From NCBI GenBank assembly GCA_023386455.1, contig JAEWJO010000728.1, positions 1-11,385 of the forward strand: a stretch of 11,385 nucleotides of DNA, given 5' to 3'. Below the pieces are notes generated by a model. The model had not been told where the DNA came from and did not search any database. It saw only the letters and a program-made list of their open reading frames with translations. Positions within the stretch are counted from its first letter, which is position 1; every line of letters starts with the position of its first letter. A program made the translations under genes and the position numbers. The stretch comes from Pseudomonadota bacterium (GTDB taxonomy: Bacteria > Myxococcota_A > Polyangia > Haliangiales > Haliangiaceae). Of this stretch, positions 1-9,924 are shown piece after piece.

Positions 1-1220
1 CGACCGAGGCCGCGCCGATTCCCACGCCGGCCGCCGAGATCAGCGTGCACACGGGCCGCCGCTTCAACTTCACCGGCCGCGGCCGGTGGAGCGCCAACAT
101 CGCGAACGGAGCGAAGGGCGGCGAAGGCTGGTCGTCGTGCGGCTCGTGTCACCCCGACGGTCTCACCGACAACGTGACGTGGGTGTTCGGCGCGGGCCCG
201 CGCCAGACGACGTCGCAGGACGGCTCGTTCTCGCACGGCCCCGGCCTGCAGAAGCAGCGCATCTTTAACTGGACCGGCATCTTCGACGAGCACCACGACT
301 TCGAGCGCAACACGCGCGACGTCTCCGGTGGTCTCGGCGCGATCACGAAGGCCGCGACGCCCGCCGACTGCAATCAGCTCGACAAGGAATCGCCCGTCGA
401 CATCGCCGCGATCGGCGGTCTCGGCAAGCCGCTGAAGGAGGTCATGGACGACGCCACGCTCGCGACGTGCGGTCACAAGGACTGGGACGACATCGACAAC
501 TTCGTGAAGTCGGTGCAGCCGGTGAGGGCGAAGAAGACGATCGACGCCGGTGCCGTCGCGCGCGGTCGCCAGCTGTTCGTCGACGGCGGCTGCGCGAAGT
601 GCCACGGCGGTGCCGGCTGGACGGTGTCCCGCCGATTCCTCGAGCCGCAGGCCGCGAAGCAGACGCAGCTGACGACGACGCCGTTCACGATCCCGACGTT
701 CTTCCCGCAGACGTGGATGTACAACGCCGACCAGGCCGCGACGCCGACGAAGCGCAGCCACATCTCGGGGCAGCCCGCGATCCCGCAGGATGCGACCGGT
801 CCCGCGGAGGCAAGCGCGGTCGCGATCGCGCAGTTCGCGTGCTCGCTGCGCAACGTCGGTAGCTTCGGCGTGCCCGGCAACGACGCCGCGACGAACGCGC
901 TCGAGCTGCGTCCCGGCACGGGCGGCCGCGCCGAGGGCCGCGCCGGCTTCAACGTGCCGTCGCTCTACGGCCTCGCGCTCGGCGCACCGTACCTGCATCA
1001 CGGCCAGTCGCCGTCGCTGTCCGACCTGTTCACGAACACCGCGTGGTCGTTTCACACCAACGCCGGTAACGCGAACTTCAGCCTCGCGATCGCGGATGCA
1101 GCGAAGGTGAACGACCTCGCCGCGTTCCTCGTCTCGATCGATGCGTCGACGCCGGAGATCGCGGTGCCGACCGATGCAGGCACCGGGCAATCGTTCGACG
1201 CCTGCCCCGTGTCGTTCTGA
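1..1220 (+). CDS. Di-haem cytochrome c, cytochrome c peroxidase/MauG-like (5' end outside window)
   Basis: The frame is open from base 3 and no convincing start lies inside the window, so the N-terminus is missing; the GTG at 45 is only the first possible internal start. Two CxxCH haem-binding motifs are visible: CGSCH at 138-152 and CAKCH at 591-605. The second follows a GRQLF-type helix, as in class I cytochrome c domains. The C-terminal third contains RNVGSFGVPG and then NVPSLYGLALGAPYLHHGQS, the pattern of the C-terminal domain of the cytochrome c peroxidase/MauG family. Such proteins are normally periplasmic and move electrons to peroxide or to a protein or organic substrate. In some relatives the cytochrome part follows a beta-propeller, and the opening residues (GRRFNFTGRGRWS) would fit the end of one; this is inference. 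Substrate unknown. Confidence 0.85.
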   Translation, partial: TEAAPIPTPAAEISVHTGRRFNFTGRGRWSANIANGAKGGEGWSSCGSCHPDGLTDNVTWVFGAGPRQTTSQDGSFSHGPGLQKQRIFNWTGIFDEHHDFERNTRDVSGGLGAITKAATPADCNQLDKESPVDIAAIGGLGKPLKEVMDDATLATCGHKDWDDIDNFVKSVQPVRAKKTIDAGAVARGRQLFVDGGCAKCHGGAGWTVSRRFLEPQAAKQTQLTTTPFTIPTFFPQTWMYNADQAATPTKRSHISGQPAIPQDATGPAEASAVAIAQFACSLRNVGSFGVPGNDAATNALELRPGTGGRAEGRAGFNVPSLYGLALGAPYLHHGQSPSLSDLFTNTAWSFHTNAGNANFSLAIADAAKVNDLAAFLVSIDASTPEIAVPTDAGTGQSFDACPVSF

Positions 1221-1236
1221 GCGCCGAAAACGAGCA

Positions 1237-1264
1237 ACGCCCCCGGCGGCAAAACCGGGGGCGT
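1237..1264. terminator. Intrinsic terminator hairpin between convergent genes
   Basis: A perfect 10-bp inverted repeat, ACGCCCCCGG / CCGGGGGCGT (1237-1246 and 1255-1264) with an 8-nt loop, lies between the cytochrome stop at 1220 and the stop of the opposing beta-barrel gene at 1293. No clear T-run follows on the plus strand. On the minus strand the stem is followed by TGCTCGTTTTC. It probably ends transcription from both sides, better for the minus-strand gene. Confidence 0.65.
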
Positions 1265-1292
1265 CCGTCGTCCGGAGACTACGAGTACGCTA

Positions 1293-1931
1293 CTAGTACC
1301 AGTTGAGGCCGACGCCGACGGTCCCCGACGTCACGCGATCGTCGAGCCCGTTGTACGAGCCCTGGATGAGGCGGCCCTGCAGGTCGACGGCGAAGTTGCG
1401 CGCCGACAGCAGCTCGAAGCCGATCGCACCCATGATCGCGCCGCCGCTGCCGACGTCGTAGACGAAGTAGTAGTCGTCGGCCTGCAGGTGCGCGAAGCCG
1501 ATGCCGCCCTTGATCCAGAGCTGCGGCGTCAGCCAGTACTGGCCGGCGATCATCAGCACGTTCTGGCTGAGGATCGTGTCGCCGTCGTACGCGTCCGAGT
1601 GAACGGTCTGCGCGTTGACCTGCACTTCACCCATCAGCGCGAAGCGCGGCGTGAGGAAGCCACCGATGTGACCGTCTGCTTCGACGGCCACCGGGTTGTA
1701 GTCGCAGTTGTTGCAACTCGTGATCGCGCTGCCGTCGTCGTGCATGCCGCCGAGGCCGATGCTGAAGCCCCACGCGAGGCGACCGGTGCGGTTGTGGAAG
1801 CCACCCGGGAGCTGCTGCTGCTGAGGCTGGTTGTAGTAGCCCGGGCCGCTGCCACCGTAATACCCCTGCGCAGCCGCGACGCCCGGGACGACCATCATCG
1901 CGAGCACGAGAAGAGATTTGATAGGCTTCAT
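1293..1931 (-). CDS. Small outer-membrane beta-barrel protein with signal peptide
   Basis: This is a 212-residue protein of unknown specific function. The ATG at 1931 is preferred over an upstream start at 2030 because it begins a textbook Sec signal peptide: MKPIK, a hydrophobic core (SLLVLAMMVVPGV), then an AAA|QG cleavage site near residue 22. The mature N-terminus is rich in Gly, Tyr, Gln and Pro, including a QQQQ run. The rest alternates short amphipathic strands with polar turns and ends in VGVGLNWY. A terminal aromatic residue after alternating hydrophobics is the usual outer-membrane barrel assembly signal. Length and pattern fit a small 8-stranded-type barrel (OmpA/OmpW-like 'outer membrane beta-barrel domain' proteins). 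A CNNC motif (C73, C76) lies in a likely loop and could form a disulphide. The Shine-Dalgarno sequence is weak. Confidence 0.8.
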   Translation of the reverse strand: MKPIKSLLVLAMMVVPGVAAAQGYYGGSGPGYYNQPQQQQLPGGFHNRTGRLAWGFSIGLGGMHDDGSAITSCNNCDYNPVAVEADGHIGGFLTPRFALMGEVQVNAQTVHSDAYDGDTILSQNVLMIAGQYWLTPQLWIKGGIGFAHLQADDYYFVYDVGSGGAIMGAIGFELLSARNFAVDLQGRLIQGSYNGLDDRVTSGTVGVGLNWY

Positions 1932-2051
1932 GGCCTGCCAATCATCGCAAGTCCGGGGCCAGCGCGCGAGCCCGCAAAACCACGGAAATTCGGCCCCTTG
2001 GCTGGTCGGGCCGCAGGAACAAACGTTCACAGCTGGCGCGAAACCACTACG

Positions 2052-2065
2052 GTGACCGGGGTCAC
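2052..2065. promoter_or_regulatory. Perfect 14-nt dyad, possible operator
   Basis: GTGACCGGGGTCAC has 6-bp arms (GTGACC/GGTCAC) around GG. It sits in the 145-bp gap after the PilZ gene stop (2077) and about 120 bp upstream of the beta-barrel start, where a promoter for that gene would be expected. No downstream T-run is present, so a transcription-factor site is at least as likely as a terminator. I could not identify -35/-10 boxes with confidence in this gap. Confidence 0.3.
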
Positions 2066-2076
2066 GCGGCGATTCG

Positions 2077-3873
2077 CTACACGACGACTTCGAGCAGCTT
2101 GTCGATCGCCTGGCGCGCGCGCCGGACCTCGCCGGTCATCGTCACGCACGGCACGTTCCGCGCGGAGAACAGGCTCTCGACGAGCGTCATCGCCGCATCA
2201 CCCTGGAGCCAGCCCGCGTCGATCAGCACCGCGTCGGCGGGACGCGCGTCGGCGTTCGCGAGCTGCACGAGCGCGCCCGGATCGGTGCCGCCGACGACGG
2301 CGTAGCCGCAGCTCGAGAGCCCGGCCTGCAGCTCGGCCAGTCGCGCGGGCTCGGCGCCGATCAGCACGCGCTTGTCGGCGCGCCGCTCGATGCGCGACAG
2401 GAACGAGAGCCAGCGCAGGCCGTCGGACTCGCTCATCTCGACGATCGTCAGGCCGAAGCCGGGCGCGAGCCCGCATGCCTTCGCCTCGGGCGCGGTGATC
2501 TGGCGGACGACCTTCGCGCGACCGGCGACCGGCGCGGAGCCGTCGTCGAGCACGACCGAGAAGTTCATCATCGTGTCGAGGTCGAGCGCGACCGCCGGCT
2601 TCACGAACATGCCGCCGGTCGAGATGTCGAGCGCGACCGCCTTCACGGCACCCTTCGCCGTGCCGAGCGCGATCGGCCACTCGACCGGATAGCGACGTGT
2701 CGAGCGCGCCGGCGGCGGCTTGATCGTGACCTTCGCATCGCGCGCAGCCGTCAGCAGCCCGGTCAGCTGCTTCTTCGAGACGTCGTCGAGCTCGAACGCG
2801 ACCGAGAACGTCGCCGCCCCCGATTGCTGCGCCTCGCGCAGCGACGACACCTTGCCCACCGCACCGCGCACGAGCGCGCGATGACTGCCGTACGTCAGCG
2901 CGATGTCGACGCGATCCTGCAGCCGCGGCAGTGCACCGGTCAGCAGCGCCGCGCCCTTGAGGCTCAGCGCGCCGACGCGCACCGGCACCCAGCGGCCACT
3001 GCGCAGGTAGCGCGCGTAGATCATCGTCGGTGACGTCTTCGCACCCGGCGACGCGTACGGCTCCGCCATCGGCGGCGGCGACGCCTGCCGCTCCTGGTTC
3101 AGCACGCGGTGCGCGACCTCGGGCGGCATCTCGACCGTCTTCAGTCGCTCGGCCGCGCGGATCACGTGGCGCGACGTGCGCTCCGTCGGCGGCGGCAGCG
3201 GCGGATCGACGATGACCGCGGTCTCCTGCCGGCGCGGCGGCGGCGGTGGCTCGGGACCATTGCCGAGCAGCGACGGCATGCTGCCCTTCGCGAGCGGCGT
3301 CGCCCGCACCGTCGGCTTGGGCGCGCGCCCGGCCTTCGCGAGCGACTCGATGTCGTCCCGCGTCCCCTTCGCGGTGACGAGCATGATCGGATCGTCGGTG
3401 TCGCCGCGCGGCTGCACCGTGCGCGCTGCCGCCGGAATCGGCGGCGGATGCGGCGACGGCACGCGAACCGGCGCGTGTCGCGCGTCCTTGATCTTGCGCA
3501 CGAGCTCCGTCAGCGCACCGACGGCGTCGTGCTTCGAGGTCACGCGGATCGTGCAGCGCGGGAGACGCTCGGCGAGAAACCGGACGCGCTCGCCTTCGGA
3601 CAGCTCCGCCGGCTGCACCATGCCGACCTCGGCGAGCAGCGCGACGTTGACGACGTAATCGAGCTTGCTCGCACCGAGGACGTTCGCGTCGTAGACGAGA
3701 TTCAGCAGCGCCTGATCGCACGTCGGATCGTAGTACGCGACGATCGCGTTCACCGTCGGTGCGGTCGGCGCATCGAGCGGCGTCAACGCGCGGATCCAGT
3801 GCCCGAGTCGCTGGCGCGGCTGCTCGATCAACAGGAACGCCTCCACCAAGGGCGTCACATCGGTGGTCAGCAT
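2077..3873 (-). CDS. PilZ-domain protein with a degenerate second PilZ and a receiver-like C-terminus
   Basis: This 598-residue protein probably senses cyclic di-GMP. Residues 1-140 are an unrecognised, helical-looking domain. About 140-290 is a Pro/Arg-rich linker of low complexity. At about 295-375 there is a PilZ-like fold without clear ligand residues. At about 390-480 there is a good PilZ domain, with RxxxR (R390-R394, RSTRR) and DxSxxG (D416, DISTGG), the two motifs that grip c-di-GMP. The last ~100 residues start KRVLIGAEP and include VLIDAGWL (D552), resembling a response-regulator receiver domain. The acidic pocket at its first strand is absent, so phosphorylation is doubtful. The ATG at 3873 is chosen; a GTG at 3909 would add 12 hydrophobic residues, and neither start has a good Shine-Dalgarno. 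The gene is divergent from lon. The role is inferred as c-di-GMP-dependent control of motility, surface or cell-cycle behaviour. Confidence 0.8.
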   Translation of the reverse strand: MLTTDVTPLVEAFLLIEQPRQRLGHWIRALTPLDAPTAPTVNAIVAYYDPTCDQALLNLVYDANVLGASKLDYVVNVALLAEVGMVQPAELSEGERVRFLAERLPRCTIRVTSKHDAVGALTELVRKIKDARHAPVRVPSPHPPPIPAAARTVQPRGDTDDPIMLVTAKGTRDDIESLAKAGRAPKPTVRATPLAKGSMPSLLGNGPEPPPPPRRQETAVIVDPPLPPPTERTSRHVIRAAERLKTVEMPPEVAHRVLNQERQASPPPMAEPYASPGAKTSPTMIYARYLRSGRWVPVRVGALSLKGAALLTGALPRLQDRVDIALTYGSHRALVRGAVGKVSSLREAQQSGAATFSVAFELDDVSKKQLTGLLTAARDAKVTIKPPPARSTRRYPVEWPIALGTAKGAVKAVALDISTGGMFVKPAVALDLDTMMNFSVVLDDGSAPVAGRAKVVRQITAPEAKACGLAPGFGLTIVEMSESDGLRWLSFLSRIERRADKRVLIGAEPARLAELQAGLSSCGYAVVGGTDPGALVQLANADARPADAVLIDAGWLQGDAAMTLVESLFSARNVPCVTMTGEVRRARQAIDKLLEVVV

Positions 3874-4050
3874 GGACAACCACGCGCGTAGGAGCACCGC
3901 CAATGCCACCCCGCCCGGGTGCGATCCGCCTTACGGCCAAAGCGCGATCGTGCGGGGATCCTTACGCACACCGTGCGGGTGCGAGACACTCCAATCGTGG
4001 TATCCGGACCATGGCAAACGTGGCACAAACACCACACTCAGCCCGGATTT

Positions 4051-4079
4051 CTTGCTCAAGTGCTCGTCCCCCCTAAAGT
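4051..4079 (+). promoter_or_regulatory. Candidate promoter of lon, heat-shock-like
   Basis: CTTGCTC (4051-4057) and CCCTAAAGT (4071-4079) are separated by 13 nt, resembling the sigma32 pattern CTTGAAA-N(11-16)-CCCCATnT. The same bases can also be read as TTGCTC-N16-TAAAGT of a sigma70 promoter. lon is a heat-shock gene in many bacteria, which makes the site plausible. Transcription would start about 4086, leaving almost no leader before the ATG at 4089. This is a pattern match by eye only. Confidence 0.25.
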
Positions 4080-4088
4080 ATCGAGGAT

Positions 4089-6512
<2,424 letters not shown>

Positions 6513-6586
6513 CCGCGTCGCCGGCGCAATCCGCGGCCGAACCAGCGGTAACTGGTAAGGAACGAGCATCCGGACGCCTAGCCACC

Positions 6587-6615
6587 TTGACAGCCGGCGC
6601 CCGGCCGACTAAACA
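6587..6615 (+). promoter_or_regulatory. Sigma70-type promoter for the tRNA pair
   Basis: A perfect -35 box TTGACA (6587-6592), an exact 17-nt spacer and the -10 box TAAACA (6610-6615) lie 16 bp before tRNA-Val. The expected start is near 6622. It should drive tRNA-Val and tRNA-Asp together. The gap between the lon stop (6512) and this site shows nothing else recognisable. Confidence 0.75.
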
Positions 6616-6631
6616 ACCTTCCCTCGGAAGC

Positions 6632-6703
6632 GGGCGAATAGCTCAGCGGAAGAGCGTCGCCCTTACAAGGCGGTGGTCGCAGGTTCGAACCCTGCTTCGC
6701 CCA
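6632..6703 (+). tRNA. tRNA-Val (anticodon UAC)
   Basis: The cloverleaf folds completely. The acceptor stem GGGCGAA/TTCGCCC is 7 bp and perfect. The D-arm is GCTC-AGCGGAA-GAGC. The anticodon arm TCGCC-CTTACAA-GGCGG has anticodon TAC at 6664-6666. The T-arm is GCAGG-TTCGAAC-CCTGC, with discriminator A at 6703. No CCA is encoded. The UAC anticodon reads GUA and, by wobble, other valine codons. It is the first gene of a two-tRNA transcript. Confidence 0.96.
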
Positions 6704-6723
6704 CGTTGAAAACTAGTGTTCCT

Positions 6724-6797
<74 letters not shown>

Positions 6798-6801
6798 CGA
6801 C

Positions 6802-8058
6802 TTAACCCACGAGATTCAAACGAGTCTCGTGGGTTTTTCGCATCTCGCTGCCACGTGGCTGCCACGCCGAGTGCCGCTCGCCGAGCATCGCGAGGATCCG
6901 GAGGTCCGGATCGGTTTCGCGTGCGCCCGCTTTCAACACGGGCGGCGGGATCTCGCGGCGGTGTTGTTCCGCGAGGTGCACGTACAGCATCGTCTCGTCG
7001 ACGCGCTTGTGGCCCATCCAGGTCATGAGCCGCCACGGGTTCACGCCGAACGTTGCGGCGTGCGTTCCGAAGCTGTGCCGTAGCCGGTGCCATCCCGACT
7101 CCGGCAGACCTGCCTTGCGGCAGACCCGCTCCATCAGTCGCTTCACGACGTTCTCTTCGTGCTTCGCGCGGCCGGTCTCACCACGACCGATGTGATCGAG
7201 CACCACGTAGCCTTCGCGCACGACATCCATCGCGCGCAGTGCCTCGTAGAGCGTGACCGTCATCGGCACGGTTCGACGCGTCCGGCCTTTTGGCGTGCCG
7301 GTGATTCCGCGCCGCATCTGCTGATTCACGGTGACGGTCTTCGCCACCATGTCCACGTCCTCGCGCCAGCGCAGCGCCTTGATCTCGCCCACGCGTAGCC
7401 CGGCTTCACCAGCCAGACACACGGCAACGTAGATCGCGTGACCCTCTTGCTTCGCAGCGGCGAGAATTCGAGCGTACTGCTCGAGCTCCCACGCTTCGAT
7501 CTCCGGACGCTCGACCTTGAACAGACCGATCTTGCGCGGAGCGGTGATCAGCCCGACGTCATCCGCGTAGCGGAGCGCCTTGCTGAGCACAGCGAGGATG
7601 TTGTTGATGCGCTTCTTCGAGAGTTCCTTCCCGAGCAGCTTCGCGCGGAACCGGTTGATCGCACCGACATCGATCTCGTCGAGCCGCTTCGCGCCGAACT
7701 CCGGCTCGAGGTGGATCTTCATGATCGATTGCTTCGATTCGACTTCGCTCGGTTTGTTGTCCTGCGCTTTCACGTGCTCGAGCCAGAACCGTCCATGGAA
7801 CCAGTCCTTGAACGTCGGGAGCCTCTTCTCGTCCGCCTCCTTCTTTGCCTCGGCGCTTCCGGCCAACGCTTTGCCCGCGAGGGCAGCGGCGACCGCACGG
7901 CGCTCTGCTTCATTCGCACCGATCTTCGATTGAGCGAGGTCCTGATACGGACCGGGAACACCCGGCGTACCGAACACGCGCTCTTTCGTTCCATCGGCGT
8001 GCGCGACGGTGGTTCGGAAGAACCACCGACCAGTTCTTGAGTCACGACGGCTAGGCAT
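6802..8058 (-). CDS. int: Tyrosine recombinase / phage-type integrase
   Basis: This 418-residue enzyme is a site-specific recombinase that cuts and rejoins DNA at att sites through a covalent tyrosine intermediate. An N-terminal arm-binding segment (RRDSRTGRWFFRTTV) is followed by a core-binding helical domain at about 85-180 and the catalytic domain at about 195-370. All catalytic residues are visible: R222 (GLRVGE), K257 (TPKGRTRR), H324 and R327 (HRLRH), H350 (WMGHK) and nucleophile Y359 (MLYVHL). The ATG at 8058 is chosen because it lies 2 nt after the stop of the excisionase-like gene with GGAAGG upstream; an in-frame start at 8103 would overlap that gene. About 50 residues after Y359 extend past the usual end, and the last few are encoded by the tRNA terminator hairpin. 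Confidence 0.95.
   Translation of the reverse strand: MPSRRDSRTGRWFFRTTVAHADGTKERVFGTPGVPGPYQDLAQSKIGANEAERRAVAAALAGKALAGSAEAKKEADEKRLPTFKDWFHGRFWLEHVKAQDNKPSEVESKQSIMKIHLEPEFGAKRLDEIDVGAINRFRAKLLGKELSKKRINNILAVLSKALRYADDVGLITAPRKIGLFKVERPEIEAWELEQYARILAAAKQEGHAIYVAVCLAGEAGLRVGEIKALRWREDVDMVAKTVTVNQQMRRGITGTPKGRTRRTVPMTVTLYEALRAMDVVREGYVVLDHIGRGETGRAKHEENVVKRLMERVCRKAGLPESGWHRLRHSFGTHAATFGVNPWRLMTWMGHKRVDETMLYVHLAEQHRREIPPPVLKAGARETDPDLRILAMLGERHSAWQPRGSEMRKTHETRLNLVG
6804..6838 (+). terminator. Rho-independent terminator of the tRNA transcript
   Basis: AACCCACGAGA (6804-6814) pairs with TCTCGTGGGTT (6825-6835) over 11 bp with a 10-nt loop, and a T5 run (6834-6838) follows on the plus strand. 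It ends the tRNA-Val/tRNA-Asp transcript. The same bases encode the last residues of the integrase on the opposite strand. The T-run is absent in the minus direction, so it should not stop integrase transcription early. Confidence 0.9.
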
Positions 8059-8060
8059 CT

Positions 8061-8270
8061 CTACTCGCCTTCCTTCGCGACCTGCCATGACGTCGACAAC
8101 CATGACATGACCGCGACGCGGCTGAAACGGATCGCCTTGCCCAACCGACGGTGTGGGATCCCGTTTCGAGCGACGAGCGCGTAGACCGTGTTGCGACCGA
8201 CGCGCAGCAAGCTGGCAACCTGTGGCACGTCGAGCACGTCGGCTTCGTCGATGATCGTCGGGTCCGACAT
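8061..8270 (-). CDS. Excisionase-type helix-turn-helix DNA-binding protein
   Basis: This 69-residue protein is mostly one MerR-like winged HTH of the 'excisionase/HTH_17' kind. It reads VPQVASLLRVGRNTVYALV (turn and recognition helix), then IPHRRLGKAIRF (the wing) and a closing helix ending MSWL. Family members bend DNA at att sites to favour excision, or act as small regulators. The ATG at 8270 comes 2 nt after the stop of the M23-like gene, with GAGG in front. A start at 8342 would overlap that gene by 70 bp and add a basic, non-conserved leader. Its position directly before int supports a recombination-directionality role. That role is inferred. Confidence 0.8.
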   Translation of the reverse strand: MSDPTIIDEADVLDVPQVASLLRVGRNTVYALVARNGIPHRRLGKAIRFSRVAVMSWLSTSWQVAKEGE

Positions 8271-8272
8271 GA

Positions 8273-8899
8273 CTACGCCGCCTCGGAGCGCGCCGTCGGT
8301 GGTGCCGGCGTGAACGCGTCGTGGTGCTCGACTAGCTTCCACGCTGCGAGATGCGGGCGCGGATCGACGGGCACGAAGCGACGATCGCGATCACGCTCCC
8401 ACAGCTCGAAGTGCAGGTGTTTGAACGCGTCCGGCTCGGGCGCGCCGACGTAGCCGATCGTGTCGCCCGCGCGAACGTATTGCGCACGCGGACGATGGAG
8501 GTCGGTGCGAATCGCGACGACGGCCTGGAGGTTCGCGTAGTGCGAGGCACAACCGTTGCCGTGGTGGATGATGAGTCCGAAGCCGTGCCCCAGCCGGCCG
8601 GCGAACGCGATCTCGCCGTCGTCGATCGCGAGGGCCGACGTCATCGCCGGCATGAGATGGGTCGCAGTGCCGTACGGCGTGCCGATCGGGCAGCTCGCGA
8701 TAGCGTCGATGGGGTCGAGGCGCGGATATGCGAGGTCGACGCCACGCAACTCGGCGCAACGGTCCTCGAGCACGACCGGTGCGCGACCATTGATCGCGGC
8801 GAGCGGCCACACGCGCGTCGTGCTCTGCGTGATCCGGATCGGCGGGCGACGGAACTTCGCGAACCGTGGAGGATTGAGGGCGAGCGAGATGTCGTCCAT
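8273..8899 (-). CDS. Degenerate M23 (LytM-like) peptidase paralogue
   Basis: This 208-residue protein has the M23 lysostaphin-type fold signatures: GVDL (D55), FGLIIHHGNG, RAGDTIGYVGAP and KHLHFELW (H161, H163), then VDPRPHLAAW. It is clearly a paralogue of the M23 domain in the gene ending at 10275. However, the first zinc ligand, His of HxxxD, is Leu (L51). The His expected in YxHL is Asn (N123), although H120 lies close by. It probably lacks normal peptidase activity and may bind peptidoglycan or regulate another hydrolase, as LytM factors such as EnvC do. No signal peptide or membrane segment is visible. A strong AGGAGG Shine-Dalgarno precedes the ATG at 8899, 2 nt after the previous stop. 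Confidence 0.75.
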   Translation of the reverse strand: MDDISLALNPPRFAKFRRPPIRITQSTTRVWPLAAINGRAPVVLEDRCAELRGVDLAYPRLDPIDAIASCPIGTPYGTATHLMPAMTSALAIDDGEIAFAGRLGHGFGLIIHHGNGCASHYANLQAVVAIRTDLHRPRAQYVRAGDTIGYVGAPEPDAFKHLHFELWERDRDRRFVPVDPRPHLAAWKLVEHHDAFTPAPPTARSEAA

Positions 8900-8901
8900 G
8901 G

Positions 8902-9924
8902 CTACGCCTCCTCGCGAGAACGTCCGCGCCGCAGCAACAGGATCGCGCCGACCACGCCCGCACCGATCAAGATCGGAGTTCCGGCACCGGAGAACAGTCC
9001 TTTCCCTGCCGCGTTGACGACACGGCCCGCTGCCTGCGCGGTGTCGGCGATCGCATCGGCGCCCTTACCCGCGACGGTCTTGATCGTGTTGGGCAGGTTG
9101 ACGACGCTGTCCTTGATCGCGTCCTTTGCCATGTCCCACTTGCTCGGCGCTTCGTCGGCGACGGCGATGTGAACCGCGGTGTCCCAGAGGCAGCGCCAGT
9201 ACCGATTGTTCTCCGGGTACAGGAGCGTCGGGTTGCCGTAGAGCGCGTGCTTGGCGACGTCCTTCATCAAGCGGTCCCACCGCTTCTCGATGCCCTCGTG
9301 GCCGAACACCTCCTTCACGTCTTCGAGTTGTTTGCCCCAGTAGCCGGCGAGCGCGAGCACGTCGAGGTTCGTGGAGCGCGGGATCTTCTTCTTCGGACCG
9401 CCGGTGCCGTAGGAGCTCTCGTCGTACGGCAGCGGGTCCTGCTCGTCGAAGCCGCGCAGCTCGAAGAGGTGCTTCTGATGCGCGTTGAAGAGATAGTCGA
9501 ACGTACGAACGTTGTCGAAGTGCTTGAACGGTCCGTCGGGGACGTTGCGCGGTGTCTCGGTGCTGATGATAGAGAGCAGCGCGTTCCACGCGCGCATCGT
9601 CGGCGGGCGCAAGACGAGGTTATCGAGGTGGAGCGCGACGTCTTCGAGCGTCGCCCAGAAGGTTCTGTTGTTGATGTACGTGTCGTGGAGACCCTCGAGC
9701 GCGTCACGCTGGATGTCGGCGAGCGTCGCGCGCCAACGTTTCACGATACGTGGTACGGCGTGGGCGCGGATCGCCGGAGTGAACGTGGCCGCGATCGCCG
9801 CGACCTGCTCACCGGTCGTTCGCGGCCATCGCGTGCCGTCGTCCAGCTCGACCGATCCGCGATCGGCGAATGCGCGATGGCGAAGCGCGAGATAGCCATC
9901 TAACCAGGTCGCGATGGTCATCAT
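8902..9924 (-). CDS. Unknown element protein with C-terminal membrane anchor
   Basis: I do not recognise this 340-residue protein. Residues 1-260 look like a soluble, mainly helical domain rich in Trp, His and Arg, with no signal peptide. Residues 261-312 are small-residue-rich amphipathic helix (KDAIKDSVVNLPNTIKTVAG and similar). Residues 316-331 form one Gly-containing transmembrane helix (TPILIGAGVVGAILLL), followed by the Arg-rich tail RRGRSREEA. By the positive-inside rule the tail faces the cytoplasm. The tail resembles sorting tags such as MYXO-CTERM only superficially: there is no cysteine and no signal peptide. Its ATG overlaps the upstream stop (ATGATGA), and the gene is followed after 2 nt by the degenerate M23 gene, so co-translation and a shared envelope-related task are likely. 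A virion or transfer-complex membrane protein is one hypothesis. Confidence 0.7.
   Translation of the reverse strand: MMTIATWLDGYLALRHRAFADRGSVELDDGTRWPRTTGEQVAAIAATFTPAIRAHAVPRIVKRWRATLADIQRDALEGLHDTYINNRTFWATLEDVALHLDNLVLRPPTMRAWNALLSIISTETPRNVPDGPFKHFDNVRTFDYLFNAHQKHLFELRGFDEQDPLPYDESSYGTGGPKKKIPRSTNLDVLALAGYWGKQLEDVKEVFGHEGIEKRWDRLMKDVAKHALYGNPTLLYPENNRYWRCLWDTAVHIAVADEAPSKWDMAKDAIKDSVVNLPNTIKTVAGKGADAIADTAQAAGRVVNAAGKGLFSGAGTPILIGAGVVGAILLLRRGRSREEA

Noticed and set aside
2198..3940. A 580-codon second minus-strand frame over the PilZ gene
   Set aside because: It is an Arg/Ala-rich shadow frame; the other frame has clear PilZ motifs.
3965..3983. CGCAC/GTGCG dyads upstream of lon as a CIRCE-like heat-shock operator
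   Set aside because: The arms are only 5 bp and do not match the CIRCE sequence TTAGCACTC-N9-GAGTGCTAA.
4018..4040. TGGCAC at 4021, possible sigma54 promoter for lon
   Set aside because: The required GC element (TTGCA/T) at the right spacing is missing: the bases there are CCACA.
9897..9924. MYXO-CTERM or similar sorting tag on the 340-residue element protein
   Set aside because: The tail has a hydrophobic helix and Arg run but no cysteine or signal motif, and the protein has no signal peptide. The tail itself is encoded at the other end of the gene, near 8902-8990.
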